A DNA stretch of 64,000 nt from Cryptomeria japonica (lineage: Eukaryota > Streptophyta > Pinopsida > Cupressales > Cupressaceae): assembly GCF_030272615.1 (NCBI RefSeq), contig NC_081409.1, positions 611,813,755-611,877,754 of the forward strand, in the 5' to 3' direction. Each line of letters begins with the position of its first letter. Position 1 is the first letter of the stretch. Positions 1 through 10,848 of the stretch are shown here, piece by piece. A program made the position numbers and the translations under genes. The notes below the pieces were generated by a model. The model had not been told where the DNA came from, did not search any database, and saw only the letters and a list, made by a program, of their open reading frames with translations.

Positions 1-404
1 AAAAAGAATACCATTGGGCTTGTCAACATTTTATGGTCTAACAGCGCGTATGTGGTTATTAATGTAGTGCGTACATAGTTTATAGACATAGTTTTAGTTG
101 CCCAAGAGCCTCAATGGCCTCAAAAGAAGTTTTTGAGGTCGTTGAAGGCCCCCACTGGAACTGTGTCTGCACTTCTATCACTGTTGTATACATAAAAGTA
201 AGAGAATTTTTTTATTTTTGCATGATTTCAAATGATTGAATTGTTGTTTTTATTAGTTTAATTGTTTTTGCATGGTTTCAAATGATAGAATTGTGATTGT
301 TTAATAGTTTGATTCCAAAAAATAGTGACTAAGATGCATATTTATGGTTTCTTTATTTATTTTTGAACTTTTATTTACATATATATGTAATATGATTTTA
401 TTTA

Positions 405-1130
405 GGTCAACCGATATCAACCATGGAAAAAGAACAAGCGAGGAATGGACGGAACAACGAGAGGCTCAAAAGGAAAGACAAAGGCAGCGTATGAAGAAAT
501 TGCGTGACTCAAGAACAATGGGAGAAGAAGGTATGTCATCCTCAACATCTCAATTTGACTTTACCAAATGAATATAATGCACCTAATGTAATTGAAGAAG
601 AAACATTTGATAATTTACCGTTTGAACCTAATTTAATTGAAGAAGATACTACATTGAATAATCAATTAAATGATGAACATATTACACCTTCTCTACTTGA
701 TGAATTGAATGTACATAATGCACTGATGTTAAAACCTCCTAGAATCATTAGTAGGAAACCAAAGTATCTAATTGACATTGATGAGAATATATTGAAGTCA
801 ATGCCCAATAAAATGAATGAATGGACTTGTAGGAGAATGGTTAAAACAATATGGCAAAACTATTTTAAAAACTTAAATCAAACCACAAGATGTCAATTAA
901 TTGTTCAAATGATTAAAAATTTGAATTTTAGAGAGACAATGAAAATTCTAGGCCTAAGATCATCTGAAAGTAACAGTGAAAGAACTATTGTTAGAAATCT
1001 ATTTGATGCATATCAATCTATTGGTTCAAAATCACGTAGTAAAGATTCTAATGCTACTCAACATGTCATTACATCAACCATAATGAGCAAGAAAATAAAA
1101 AAAAGATCATTTGATAAGAAAAACAAGTAA
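405..1130 (+). pseudogene. N-terminal part of a decayed transposase-like gene
   Basis: An AG acceptor-like site just before 405 opens a short charged stretch rich in E, R, K and Q (about residues STDINHGKRTSEEW onward). After a frame change near 540-560 the reading continues as an Asn/Glu/Leu-rich ORF to the stop at 1128-1130, with a basic C-terminus. The segment is followed at once by a second segment in another frame that holds recognisable transposase-like motifs, so I read it as the N-terminal part of that gene. The frame change could be an intron with a donor near 532, or a frameshift. A donor-like AAGTAAGT also sits at the 1130 end. No domain is recognised in this part itself. The ORF could also be read alone from the ATG at 504 (208 aa). 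Function uncertain; the link to the downstream segment is an inference from position. Confidence 0.4.
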
Positions 1131-1140
1131 GTCATTAAAC

Positions 1141-2808
1141 GTTAGTAGAACAACATTAAGTAAAGCATTAAAGAGGTGAGAACAAATAGAGGAACCTAAC
1201 AATAATTCTCTTTGGGCATTCTCGGGTAGACTACCACGCAAAGACAAGGTTGTTGTAGATGCACTAAAAACATTAATTGAAAATTTTTGGCATGACAACA
1301 CAAGAGTATCGCCTAACCAAAGAGATGTTGTTAGAAGATGAATTGGGTCTAAAAATCGCGAGCCACATGGGAAACACTATTTGGATATGACTCAAACTAA
1401 ATTTTATGAAAGATTCCTTCAAAAGTTTCCTCAAATAAAAATTTCTCAAAGATTTTTTGAAATGGCCAAACCTTTTTATATTAAGATTAATCATGTACGC
1501 ACCATGTGTTGTTGTAGGATGCATATTGAATTTTCCATGCATTATGATATTTTTCATCATATTTGTTCTACTTTGCACACTAACGATGTTTTGCAGGAAT
1601 GTAATATACAAGCACCTCCTAAGTCGGCAAGATAATTTATTTCAAGTGTGCTATGTAATAGACATCATGGTTGCATTTATTATAAGATGCTTTGTTTGGA
1701 AGGTTCTTGTGCTATATGTGGTGGTTTGCAATGTTTACCAAGATGCATACATTTGGAGAGCACACATGAAATTGGTACGAAACTAGTTTCTTTCGGGAAA
1801 TACAAGATAGTCACATATGGAGTTAAAGATGGAAAAGATTTGAAGAGATGTGAGCTAGTGCAAAATGATATATGTATAGCTCAATTTATGAAAATGTTTC
1901 AAGAGAAACTACTTTATGAGTACATAATGCATATGCATAGAGCTTGATGGTTAGATGAGCAATTCAAGTTATGTAAGGACACATTTCCTCTTAGCACCAT
2001 TGTCTCTATCGTTGATTTCGCTGAAAATTATACACTACAACCTCAAAATGAAGTGCAATCCATGTATTATCACTCTACACAAGTTTCTATTTTTGTACAC
2101 ATAGCATTCATGCATGCGGATGATAGCACAGAGGAGGATAGAAAGGTTGTAAGAGAGTGTCACTTCTACATAAGTGATGATTGTACTCATTCATCAGAGT
2201 TTGTACAAGGATGCTTTAAATTTTTCTATGATAGTTTAAGGGAAAGGAACATACGATACAACCGATACTTAATATGGTCAGATAATTGCACCGCACAATA
2301 CAAGAATGCAAGGATGTTTTATTGGTTGACAAGGATGCATGTGACAAGCGGTGTACAACATTTTTAGAATTTCACTGAGGCTGGACATGGTAAGGGAGAG
2401 CACAATGGTGCAAGAGCATGTGTGAAAAGAGCCCTAGCCAGGGAAGAATTGAAGTACGAAGGTGGTGGTGAGTTGGTAGATGCAGAAACAATTGTGTGAT
2501 GGTGTAAGTCTATGATGGGTCTAGGTAATCCAGGTACGTCATTGGTTCATAGATATTTTTGGTTGATCACTGAATCTAACATTGAAAACTATCTAGATTG
2601 TTGTACAGTTGCAGGATCAAGTGACATGCACTCATTTATGAGTTCAAATTTAAGTTCACTGGTAATTTATACGAGACAGATGGTATGTTTTTGCTCTTCA
2701 TGCATGTATTGTTTGTGGGGAGAATGTGAATCAAAAGAGTGGGTTGAAAAATGGTCTTGTACATCGTTGGTTCCCATTGATTCATATCAAATTCCCAAAG
2801 CACTATAA
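1141..2808 (+). pseudogene. DDE-transposase-like core, decayed
   Basis: One reading frame runs from about 1141 to 2808 and is broken by several in-frame stops (near 1177, 1339, 1633, 1945, 2365 and 2497). No frameshift is needed inside it. Visible motifs in order: a Cys-rich segment (CCCRMHIEF, then C-x2-C pairs in GSCAICGGLQC near 1700), VDFAENYTLQ near 2015, a WSDNCTAQYKN motif near 2280, and GHGKGEHNGA near 2385. The last three resemble the spaced acidic motifs of a transposase-related protein family known to me from animal and plant genomes (usually DFAENY, then TDGCAAQYKN, then HGKxxCDG). I cannot give the superfamily a firm name. D of VDFAEN, D of WSDN and E/D after HGKG are the candidate catalytic residues (inference). 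Repeated stops show the copy is dead. No terminal inverted repeats were identified, so element borders are unknown. Confidence 0.5.
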
Positions 2809-2972
2809 TTGAGCCAGATGGAGACATCAGTGGATTTTGACCATGTATCCGACCTAGTGGATTCAAGTGATTTTTTGAGTTAATTTTTTTGCAAGTATTC
2901 TTTTTGGTTCATTTTGTTGTACATCATACTTTATTTTTGGTATTAATTAACACTTTATAAAATGTAGGTCAT

Positions 2973-3353
2973 GTGTATGCAGTTGTTGCAGAAGAGAACA
3001 ATGAAGAAGGAACATATTACTATTTGTGTCGTTGTGTTGAGCCTAAAAGAAAATTGACAACTACAATCATTGATGGAGAGGGTATTGAGTACCCAATAGG
3101 GTCTATTGTCGTGACAAGAACATGGCTTCGGAGATACCCTATCAAGAATTATGATGTTTGGTTGTTCGAGGACTTTGAAACACACATACATATTCTTCAT
3201 TTCTCTAACCTTGTTGTTGCAACAAATATTCATTTGATGAAGTATCGTGGTAGACCTCATAACAAGATTTTATGGAAAGTTCATGAATCTGACCACGAGG
3301 CAATACTTGACACAATACGGGTTAGAGCTGATCCTGAAGGCTCACTTGATTGA
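2973..3353 (+). pseudogene. C-terminal part of the transposase-like gene
   Basis: This 126-aa ORF starts after an AG acceptor-like site (ATGTAG near 2968) and lies about 165 bp downstream of the decayed transposase-like core, in a different frame, as expected after an intron. It contains YYYLCRCVEPKRKL, a GSIVVTRTWLRRYP segment and a C-terminal HFSNLVVATNIHLMKYRG. Proteins with the DFAENY/SDN core often end in a region of this kind (…LVVATN…), which supports joining it to the upstream core. The stretch 2809-2972 would then be an intron or decayed coding sequence. Its function is not known; it could also be a separate small ORF. Confidence 0.4.
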
Positions 3354-6263
3354 TTCTATGGTTCAGAGTAGAATGATTTTGAGAATTTTGTATAAATCGT
3401 CGACGAATTGTTCTATATTCATTTTTTGTATATATAAATGCCCATGAGCTAATTTTTAAATGTTTAGGGGCATAATTTTGTATATTTAAGTGGCAATGAG
3501 CTGATTTGTACATATGTACATGCCAAATTTTGTATATTAAAATAGCGATGAGTTGAAAGAACAAAACTAATTTGAATTAATTCCACGTTCACATATATAA
3601 ACCTCACATTTTTTAATTAAAACCTTGGGTACATTTTTTAGTTGAATATTATGAGATGAATAGAGTAATTTAAAAAAAAAATTATATGTTAGGATGGTGT
3701 ATTAAAACAAGTTAACCTTAATTAAAATGAATAACAAATAAGTAGTAAGTGGAATTAATAGAGCATCAATAAATAAAATAATATTGTTACATCATTATTA
3801 CATCATCATTCTACGACCATACTACATATTTAACCATAATTCTCAACCTCCAACCATAATTCTCAAGATCCATCCATAATTGTTGACTTGAGTTATCCAG
3901 AGGTCTAAGGAGAAATTGATCTTGAAGGCTCAAAAAATTCTCAAAAGGTATTTACAAATATTGCAAATCTTTACAAAAAAAACAAATAAATTATAGAACA
4001 AAGAGTCATCCTTGATTAAATTCTCAAGTTTAGATCCACATATAAATTTTATGTCTACACAAATGAAAAATATTTTTGTACTTGCAAAAGTTAACATTAA
4101 TAATACACAATTAAATTTAGAATTAAAAAACAAGTTAAATAAAATTATGACACTAAAATGAATGAATTCCTTATAATTGAAAATAGACATCTAAAAAAAA
4201 TAAAATTATGTACCACACATTTAATAAATTTAATTTTCATATTCTATTGTAATATATAATTTTTAATTCGAACTTTATTATGTAAATTAATTATCTATAT
4301 TTTATTCAATTAACCCAATTTATACATAATGATTATATTTTTTATTTATAATTTACATTCCAAAATCAACTCATTGTACATTTTTCCAAATTACATGAAT
4401 ATTTTCCTTCCTAGATACTAGGGCCCACTGTTTCTATTTCCAATCCCTCTTGATGGAACGTAACTTTGATGGAGCTACTCTACAAGGCATAGTACATAGA
4501 CATGTTTATGTTAGAGAACTGAACTTGTTTTAGATGGCTTCAAGAAAATAATTTTATATTATGTCTTATATTAGAGTGGATTCTACTTTTTTCCATAATT
4601 AAAACTCATAAGAAATATTCTGATCTCCTCATAATTTTGGATATGTGAATGCTTCAACACATTGAGAGTACAAATTTCTTTTTAGTTATGACCCATTTGA
4701 AAATTGTTGATCTTATTGTAAACCTTTGTGTTAGATTCTTTTTGTAGTGCTTTCTCTTTGTTGTTAGTTTGATACAACTATCAACTTAGGTTTTTTATTG
4801 GATATGTCTAGTTTTTTTTGTTTTGTTTTTTCCCTATTTGCCTTCCAATTTTTGTAAGGGAAGGGACTCTTGCTCTTTTTTTTTTAGATTATGGCATCTA
4901 TGTATAAAATTTTATCTATAACTCAATTAACACAAGTTAATTTTAATTTATACTTTTTAATATATCATTCTAATTGAGTTATATGCAAAATTCATAATGT
5001 CAACTTTGAAATTTTTTCATTCTTACTTTGTTTATTGAAAAAAGTGAAAAAAAATAAGGAGTTCCCTTCACCATATGTTACATAAACAACCATCTCCTTC
5101 TACAAAGTAAGATTGCAATGAAAAGGAAATGTAAGGAGTTGGAGAACTAAGGAATGTCTAAATTTCACTTAAAAGTTTCAAGATTATGTAGAAGGATAAT
5201 AAAGCTAGCTTCAAAAAAGGAAAGCAGATGTCAATGATTCTAGTGAAGAGTTTGATTTATTGTATGTTAAGTTGCATTTTATTTATGAAGAGTGGGAGAT
5301 TATGTCAAATATTCATGACTTGGAAAGATCTTGTCTTTTAGTAATTGATTTTTTTGGCTTATGTTCACAATACTCTCTTCTTCTTGTTTGTTTGATACAT
5401 CTATTAGTCTATTTTTAATTAAACATTTTGTGTTGATTTCATGTTTGGTTTTGTTCTAGATTTTCTTTTAGACTTTTGTAAGAGAAGGGGAGCTTGATAT
5501 TCCATTTTATTTAATAAAAAACATAGATCTTTTTCCATAATATTTTATAAATGATCATAATTTTAATTATCATTCAATTCAATTGAACACATTGAATGAG
5601 AATTTTCTTTATAGATCAATAAAATAACAATAAAAAACATACTACTTCATAGAATGAATACTTTGAAATATAAAAACAATAAATACAATGATCAATATTC
5701 GATAAATATAATATTTTTTAGATTATTCCTCAATTTGAAAGAACACAGATCTTTATGAATGAAACCAATACAACTATGACTACCACGAACAATTTTTAAT
5801 GAAAGTTTATCATCTCTTTAAATAAGAAGAACAATAATGGAGCCCAAAGGAATGTCTGCATGTGTTTAGATTCGTGACCACGAATATTACAACCTACCAG
5901 TCCATGGCCGATTCATTCCTTATGCTCAACGTATATTCTATTCACGTGATAGCATTCTCACAACACCCCACAAATTCTTTTCCTTTCAAGCTCACATGAA
6001 CCAAATGTTCTTTACTATTTTTACCATTGTTCATCTTAAACAACTGAAACATTTCACAACATGGCTCAGTAATTGATAGAATTTGGACTTCTTGAATACC
6101 GTGCCAACCAAAGCATATCAATTATCTCAGCATTTCTTCACCCAACACAACCCTAAAATCTTGAAAGCTTCTTGAGAACAAGCAAAACCACAGACTCAAT
6201 CTCAATAAAAATGATCAAATGCATGGCAGATGCAGAATACTTTAGCAAATCTTGTGACTGTAT
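3354..6263. other. AT-rich stretch without recognisable gene
   Basis: About 2.9 kb of AT-rich DNA with poly-A and poly-T runs. The longest ORF (minus strand, 3930-4190, 86 aa) is hydrophobic low-complexity sequence with no motif or splice context, and I do not call it. I see no LTR, tRNA or other structured feature. Confidence 0.6.
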
Positions 6264-6447
6264 AACAAATTCTTTAATGCCTTCAAACCCTAAAACAAAT
6301 CATTAAAATACATGGAATATAAACAATCTCCATAGCCAAAACTAGTGTAATGTGTAACAAATTCTTTAATGCAGTCAGACCCAAAAACAAATCAGTAAAA
6401 TACATTGTATGTCAAGAATCTCCATGGCTAAAACTAGTGAATTGAAC
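6264..6447. repeat. Tandem duplication, about 92-bp unit
   Basis: Two diverged head-to-tail copies, starting at 6264 and 6356. Each begins AACAAATTCTTTAATGC and ends CC(A/T)(A/T)GGC or similar followed by AAAACTAGTG. The copies differ at a scatter of positions. No coding content. Confidence 0.75.
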
Positions 6448-7257
6448 CATTTCTGGGCTGTCCTGAAAAGACAGCAGGCATAAATGGTCTATATAACTCC
6501 ATATAATGACATTTTGTCTACTTGGGTAGTGACCAAAAAGTTGCAGGAGCTCATGGGCACCATCAAAATGACAAGCAAACTCACAGGAATTTGGCCATGT
6601 CCTAACGACAATCAAAATCACAGTTTTTTAGTTTTATTCAGCCCAAGAACATATTAATTTTGACATAAAGAATCATCCGTATCAAACTCACACATGGATT
6701 TCCTGTCTGTTTCATCACTACCCATAAAAATCTGTGCCTTGCCAGCATATCCTTCTTATAGTTTTTATGGACACAGACTGATTTTGTATCAGTTTGAGAA
6801 ACAGAAAAAAGATTTACAGATAATCATGAAAGCAATCTTATTTGTCATCTAGTATGGTGAACACAGAGAGCTTTAAAACTTGTTTTATATTGTTAATGAA
6901 TGATTCTCATTTGGAAGTTATAATATTCAGACAAGCATGGGCTGTCAGTACGACGAACAAAGTGCTTAGCTTGAGAATTTGTTGGTTCGTTCAATTCAAC
7001 AGAGAGACCAAAATTAATTGCTGATTGTTATGTTTACGGGCTGTTCATTATTTTTTCCTCTGGTATTATGTTTAGTGATTGCATTAACTTCTTGTGGGGT
7101 AACGACATTTTCTCTAGCTGGTTTGTCACATGTTGTGCAGGTTTTCATATGTACAGTTATGTTTCTTTGTTCAATTGATTTGTTTTCTCTTAACAGAAGA
7201 TATATTTATCTTTTTGTATATCTTCGCTGCATCATGTTTTCTTTAAAGGATATAAAA
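6448..7257. other. No gene recognised
   Basis: Unique-looking AT-rich DNA. Short plus-strand ORFs (6842-7024, 7018-7326) have no motif and the second runs into the host tandem array, so neither is called. This stretch could be intronic or intergenic; nothing visible decides. Confidence 0.5.
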
Positions 7258-7571
7258 TTGATTTGGGTTAATAGTCTTATACAGAATCATCAAATTTGTC
7301 TTTCTTGTCATTATGATTTGGGTTAATAGTCTTTATAAAGAATCATCAAATTTGTTTATCTTTTGTCATCATGATTTGGGTTATAGTCTCTTTAGAGTAT
7401 CATCAAATTTGTCTATCTCTTGTCATCGCCATGTTTTCTTTAAAAGATATAAAATAGCACAGTTATAATTCGGGTCAATAGTCTTGATAGAAAATCATCA
7501 AATTTGTATATCTCTTGTCATCGCCATGCTGTCTTTGTAGGATTAAACATAGCAGGGTTATGAATTGGGCT
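7258..7571 (+). repeat. Host tandem array, segment 1
   Basis: Four or so units of a degenerate tandem repeat starting at TTTGGGTTAATAGTCTT and containing GAATCATCAAATTTGTCTAT and CTCTTGTCATC. Short units are about 58 bp. Long units are about 95 bp and add ATGTTTTCTTTAAAAGATATAAAA and similar. The last unit is cut at GGGCT by Element 1 (insertion at 7571/7572) and continues at 24086 after it. The three segments (here, 24086-24303, 35585-36040) together form one array of roughly eleven units. Confidence 0.85.
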
Positions 7572-7595
7572 TGTAGACACCCAAAATTGTCATGT

Positions 7596-7830
7596 CTAAT
7601 TAAATAAATATTTTATTTATTTAATTATCTAAGCCTAATTCTTCTATTAATTAAATAAATCTTTATTTATTTAATTAATTCATTTATCCTCTTCTAGCCT
7701 TATTTCTCATTTAAATAAATACATTTATTTATTTAAATTATCCATTTCCTAAATTAAATAAATATTTTTATTTATTTAATTATCCTATTTCTTCTATTAA
7801 TTAAATAAATCTTTATTTATTTAATTAGTT
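7596..7830. repeat. Five AT palindromes in the LTR U3 region
   Basis: Five successive near-perfect palindromes of the form (T)TAAATAAAT-spacer-ATTTATTTAA, near 7600-7627, 7645-7680, 7710-7740, 7752-7783 and 7798-7828. They are separated by CT-rich linkers such as CCTATTTCTTCTATT. The same set recurs in the 3' LTR at 23186-23420. Confidence 0.85.
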
Positions 7831-7991
7831 CATTATCTTTTTCTACACATGACACATGTCATTCATCTCTTATTTCCTACACTACCTACCTCTTTCATTA
7901 TTTTGGTATTTCTTATACCTACCCTCTAATCCTAGCCGACCTCTCTTTTTACACCTCTCAATCTTAACCCTCCATTTCTCATTGTGTCTTC

Positions 7992-7998
7992 TATTTAA
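7992..7998 (+). promoter_or_regulatory. Candidate TATA box of Element 1 LTR
   Basis: TATTTAA in the context TTCTATTTAAGGAG, about 500 bp before the LTR end, followed about 30 bp later by a CTTCATTGACAAACCC stretch where transcription could start. The matching site in the 3' LTR is 23582-23588. Promoter function is inferred from position and sequence only. Confidence 0.5.
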
Positions 7999-8498
7999 GG
8001 AGATGCTTTCTTCATTGACAAACCCTAATCCCTAATGACTAATGACTGATTTTGGAGGACTTGGCTACACTACAATTCTACTTGCAACCACATTCCGTTC
8101 TTTATTGAGCTCTTGTGCATACAAAAATCTGAGAGCAAGAATATCAAACAAGATCAATGGAGATAGGAAGAATGGAGATCAATTGATCAATTGACTACTT
8201 GGCATATACGATCCTACTTGCAACCACATTCCGTTCTTTGTTGAGCTCTTGTGCATACAAAAATCTGAGAGCAAGAATATCAAACAAGATCAATGGAGAT
8301 AGGAAGAATGGAGATCAAAACCCTAGTGGACATGTGATGGTATAATCTTTGTGATTTGTGTTATTTTGCATTGTCTTAGGTTATCTTCATATGTTATGGT
8401 GGATCTTTGTTCATTGTTAGGCTAGGGTTTGGTGGTTGAATCCATTTTAGTCTTTCAATATTGTTGTTTATTGCTATCCATTTTCACCATATACATTT

Positions 8499-8516
8499 TG
8501 GCACGCCCGGTGGGAC
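8499..8516 (+). other. Element 1 primer binding site candidate
   Basis: TGGCACGCCCGGTGGGAC begins three bases after the 5' LTR end, where reverse transcription of an LTR element is primed by a tRNA 3' end. The TGG start fits pairing with a CCA end. I do not assign the tRNA. Confidence 0.7.
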
Positions 8517-8647
8517 TCTTGTCCCTTTGCATTTAACATTTTTGTTGCAGATTTTGCATTTTTGAAGTTGATGATCGGACGATTTCGACGACATTTTAGG
8601 TTTTTTCCGTGTCTGCGAGTGTTCGGATCGCGTTTTTGTATTTCAGA

Positions 8648-8864
8648 GGCGTCTGTGATATCTTGGATCGCGTCTGTGTTTCTGTCATTTCTATTTTTGC
8701 AGGTTTCCGAAAGTCACGTCTGTGATCCCGAATCGCGTCTGTGCACCATCTGATCGCGTCTGTAGAAGAAAGAGGCGTCTGTGTTCTGAGACCGCGTCTG
8801 TGAATAACAGAACCGCGTCTGTGTCGGACAGACGCGTCTGTGTCTGGTATAACAGCGTCTGTGC
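8648..8864 (+). repeat. Phased GCGTCTGTG array 1 (leader, after the primer site)
   Basis: About ten copies of a core GCGTCTGTG or one-base variants, separated by roughly 11 nt of unrelated sequence. Starts in the regular part are 8774, 8794, 8815, 8834 and 8855, a spacing of 19-21 nt; earlier copies near 8649, 8671, 8716, 8737 and 8753 are more loosely spaced. The spacer sequence is not conserved, so this is not an ordinary tandem repeat. The block lies in the non-coding leader between the primer site and gag. Confidence 0.9.
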
Positions 8865-9275
8865 ATTCTGTTTTGCAAATTTTTCAAGTTTTTTTCGATT
8901 CGGGTTTTCGGATTTTTGTACTTAGGGTTCCAGATCTGGTTTATTTTTGCCTAACCTTTGCAGATCTAGCTAACCTGATTTGTTCAGCTTGCTTGGGAGG
9001 CAAATACGTTTTTGTTGAAGGCCCCTTTTTCACAAAGTCTTTTTGGGTTTTCTTAAAATTTACCTAACTTGTGTGCTTGCAGGAAGGGGTTATCACTTGA
9101 AACAACCCAAACTACTAACAATTTTGTTGCAGGGCCTTAGCTAGGGTTTTGTAATTTTTATTGTGTGCCTTGTTTCATAGCTTAGCAAACACTTCAATTG
9201 GTGCACTAAAATTGAACCATTGTCTTTTGTGTCTTGAGCAATAGGCTCTTTTTGTTTACTCTTTAGAGGGCCTGT

Positions 9276-9800
9276 CTTCCCGTGTGGTCATTAGGACTAC
9301 TAGTGAGAAGAGAACGACCCAAGTGGTAGCAAAAGAAAAGCCATCTTCTTCCAAGCCACTATAATCAAATGTATTCATGGTGAAAACTATGAATAACGTG
9401 TGCTGATTAGTTCATACCGACACTATGTCTCCCCATAAACCCGTTTGATCAAATTTATTTGATCATTTGTAGGGCGTAACCCCTACCGGCTGGGAGCCTT
9501 CTGTATTTACAGAGCTGAAAGTGCCGCATGTATGGCCACACGAGCGGATGCCCTTACTAGCACCTTTTTTTTTTAGAAGCCCAAATCCTTCTAATTGTTG
9601 AGGCAGGAGGTCGGACCTCTGGTAGCGGCCCACACACATACGGTTCTTAGTAGAGATACAAAGTTCGCCATGGGGAGTTTTCATGGGGACTGATGCTTGG
9701 CTGACCCGAGAAGTGAGTGCCGAGGGTGGAGCCAGTGAGGTCAAGCATCTAAGTATCCGCTCTGAATAGCGTAGCCTCGGGGGTAAAACCCCATGTGGGA
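9276..9800 (+). other. Conserved leader block with hairpin
   Basis: A GC-richer block in the untranslated leader, matched in Element 2 (about 32580-33060, minus strand). Shared pieces include a GTGAGAAG...GACCCAA segment, CCTTCTA(A/G)TTG, and GCCATGGGGAG with CATGGGGACTGATGCTTGG. A hairpin is formed by GATGCTT (9692-9698) with AAGCATC (9743-9749), extended by GGCTGACC against GGTC. The block has no conserved ORF (a 114-aa minus-strand ORF over it is chance). A role as RNA packaging or dimerisation signal is plausible but inferred. Confidence 0.65.
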
Positions 9801-10078
9801 TCAACAATTATTGTCCTGGCTAGCCATAAGAATTGTGCTTGACTTATGATAAACATTCAAACAATCAAGACAAAACAGCAAAACATTGTGTCTTTTGTGT
9901 CTTCAAGTGTATGCAAAAACTTTTTACATCAAACAACACACTTTTTGGAGTCTAAACAGTCTGCAAACATTGGGTCATCAACACTGTGTCCTCTTGTCAC
10001 GAAAAACAGTCGAAAAATCAGATTTGGTCACAGCAAAACAAATTCACAGATAGGAAAGATTGCACTAAGGTTACAGAA

Positions 10079-10366
10079 ACGCGTCTGTGTCTGTTAAAAC
10101 CGCGTCTGTGTCTGATAAGCGCGTCTGTGAAGTACAGAATAGCGTCTGTGTTTTTATCAGCATCTGTGTCGAACAGAGACACGTCTGTGTCTGGAAATCG
10201 CGTCTGTGAAGTATACAGGCGCGTCTGTGTCCACAATTGCAAAAAACTGTTCCAGTCCCAGCAAACATCAACAGGAAAATCTCAGAATCACGTCTGCGTC
10301 AAACAGAATAGCGTCTGTGTATTAAAACCGCGTCTGTGAAGTATACAGAGGCGTCTGTGTCAGGAT
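10079..10366 (+). repeat. Phased GCGTCTGTG array 2 (upstream of gag)
   Basis: About twelve copies of GCGTCTGTG or close variants. Starts at 10081, 10102, 10121, 10142, about 10160, 10180, 10200 and 10221 give intervals of 18-21 nt. After a gap of about 70 nt the series resumes near 10290, 10311, 10331 and 10351. Spacers vary. It lies about 480 bp before the gag-pol start codon. Confidence 0.9.
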
Positions 10367-10848
10367 TTGAAAAGTTTAACAGTCAAGCAAACAAAGAAAT
10401 CAGTTTCGGCATACTTGAGCTTCCTAGGTTGTCTCTTCAGATTTCATCTAGCATTCAGGCTGTTCTAAGGTCTTACACAGTCCATCATTGCTTCATACCT
10501 CATTTTACATTCATACTTGTCTAAACTTGAGTCAAAAGGTCACTTGCTTGTCCTCATTATACTTTGTCAACACACTACATACAGCTACACTTTGCTAAGT
10601 GGTCCCTCATCAAGGTTTCTTACCTTTGGGTCTCATTTGGTCTTACTTAGAGTCAAGGTCAGCTTACCTCATCAAGAGAAACTATCCTCTCTTTGGAAGT
10701 CACACCTACTCTACTACATACATACTTGGTCTTACACGTTGGACATTGCAAGTAAACTTCAGATTCATTTACATTCCATACAACTCTTGGTCTTACATAC
10801 TCTTGTCATTTTCGTCTAGTCTCTCACATATTGCTAAACACCTAGTTC

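Larger units (their letters stand above)
7572..8495 (+). repeat. Element 1 5' LTR
   Basis: A 924-bp direct repeat of 23162-24085. It begins TGTAGACACCCAAAATTG and ends ACCATATACA. The first 260 bp is built from AT-rich palindromes, followed by a TATA-like box and a 136-bp internal duplication (8078-8213 and 8214-about 8320, starting CTACTTGCAACCACATTCC). Confidence 0.95.

Noticed and set aside
8722-8925. Cys-rich ORF (RVCAPSDRVCRRKRR) in the leader
   Set aside because: Created by translating the GCGTCTGTG array; the same pattern arises in the ORF at 9986-10339.
9463-9807. 114-aa minus-strand ORF in the Element 1 leader
   Set aside because: Lies over the conserved leader block, whose homologous stretch in Element 2 has no matching ORF; better read as structured RNA.
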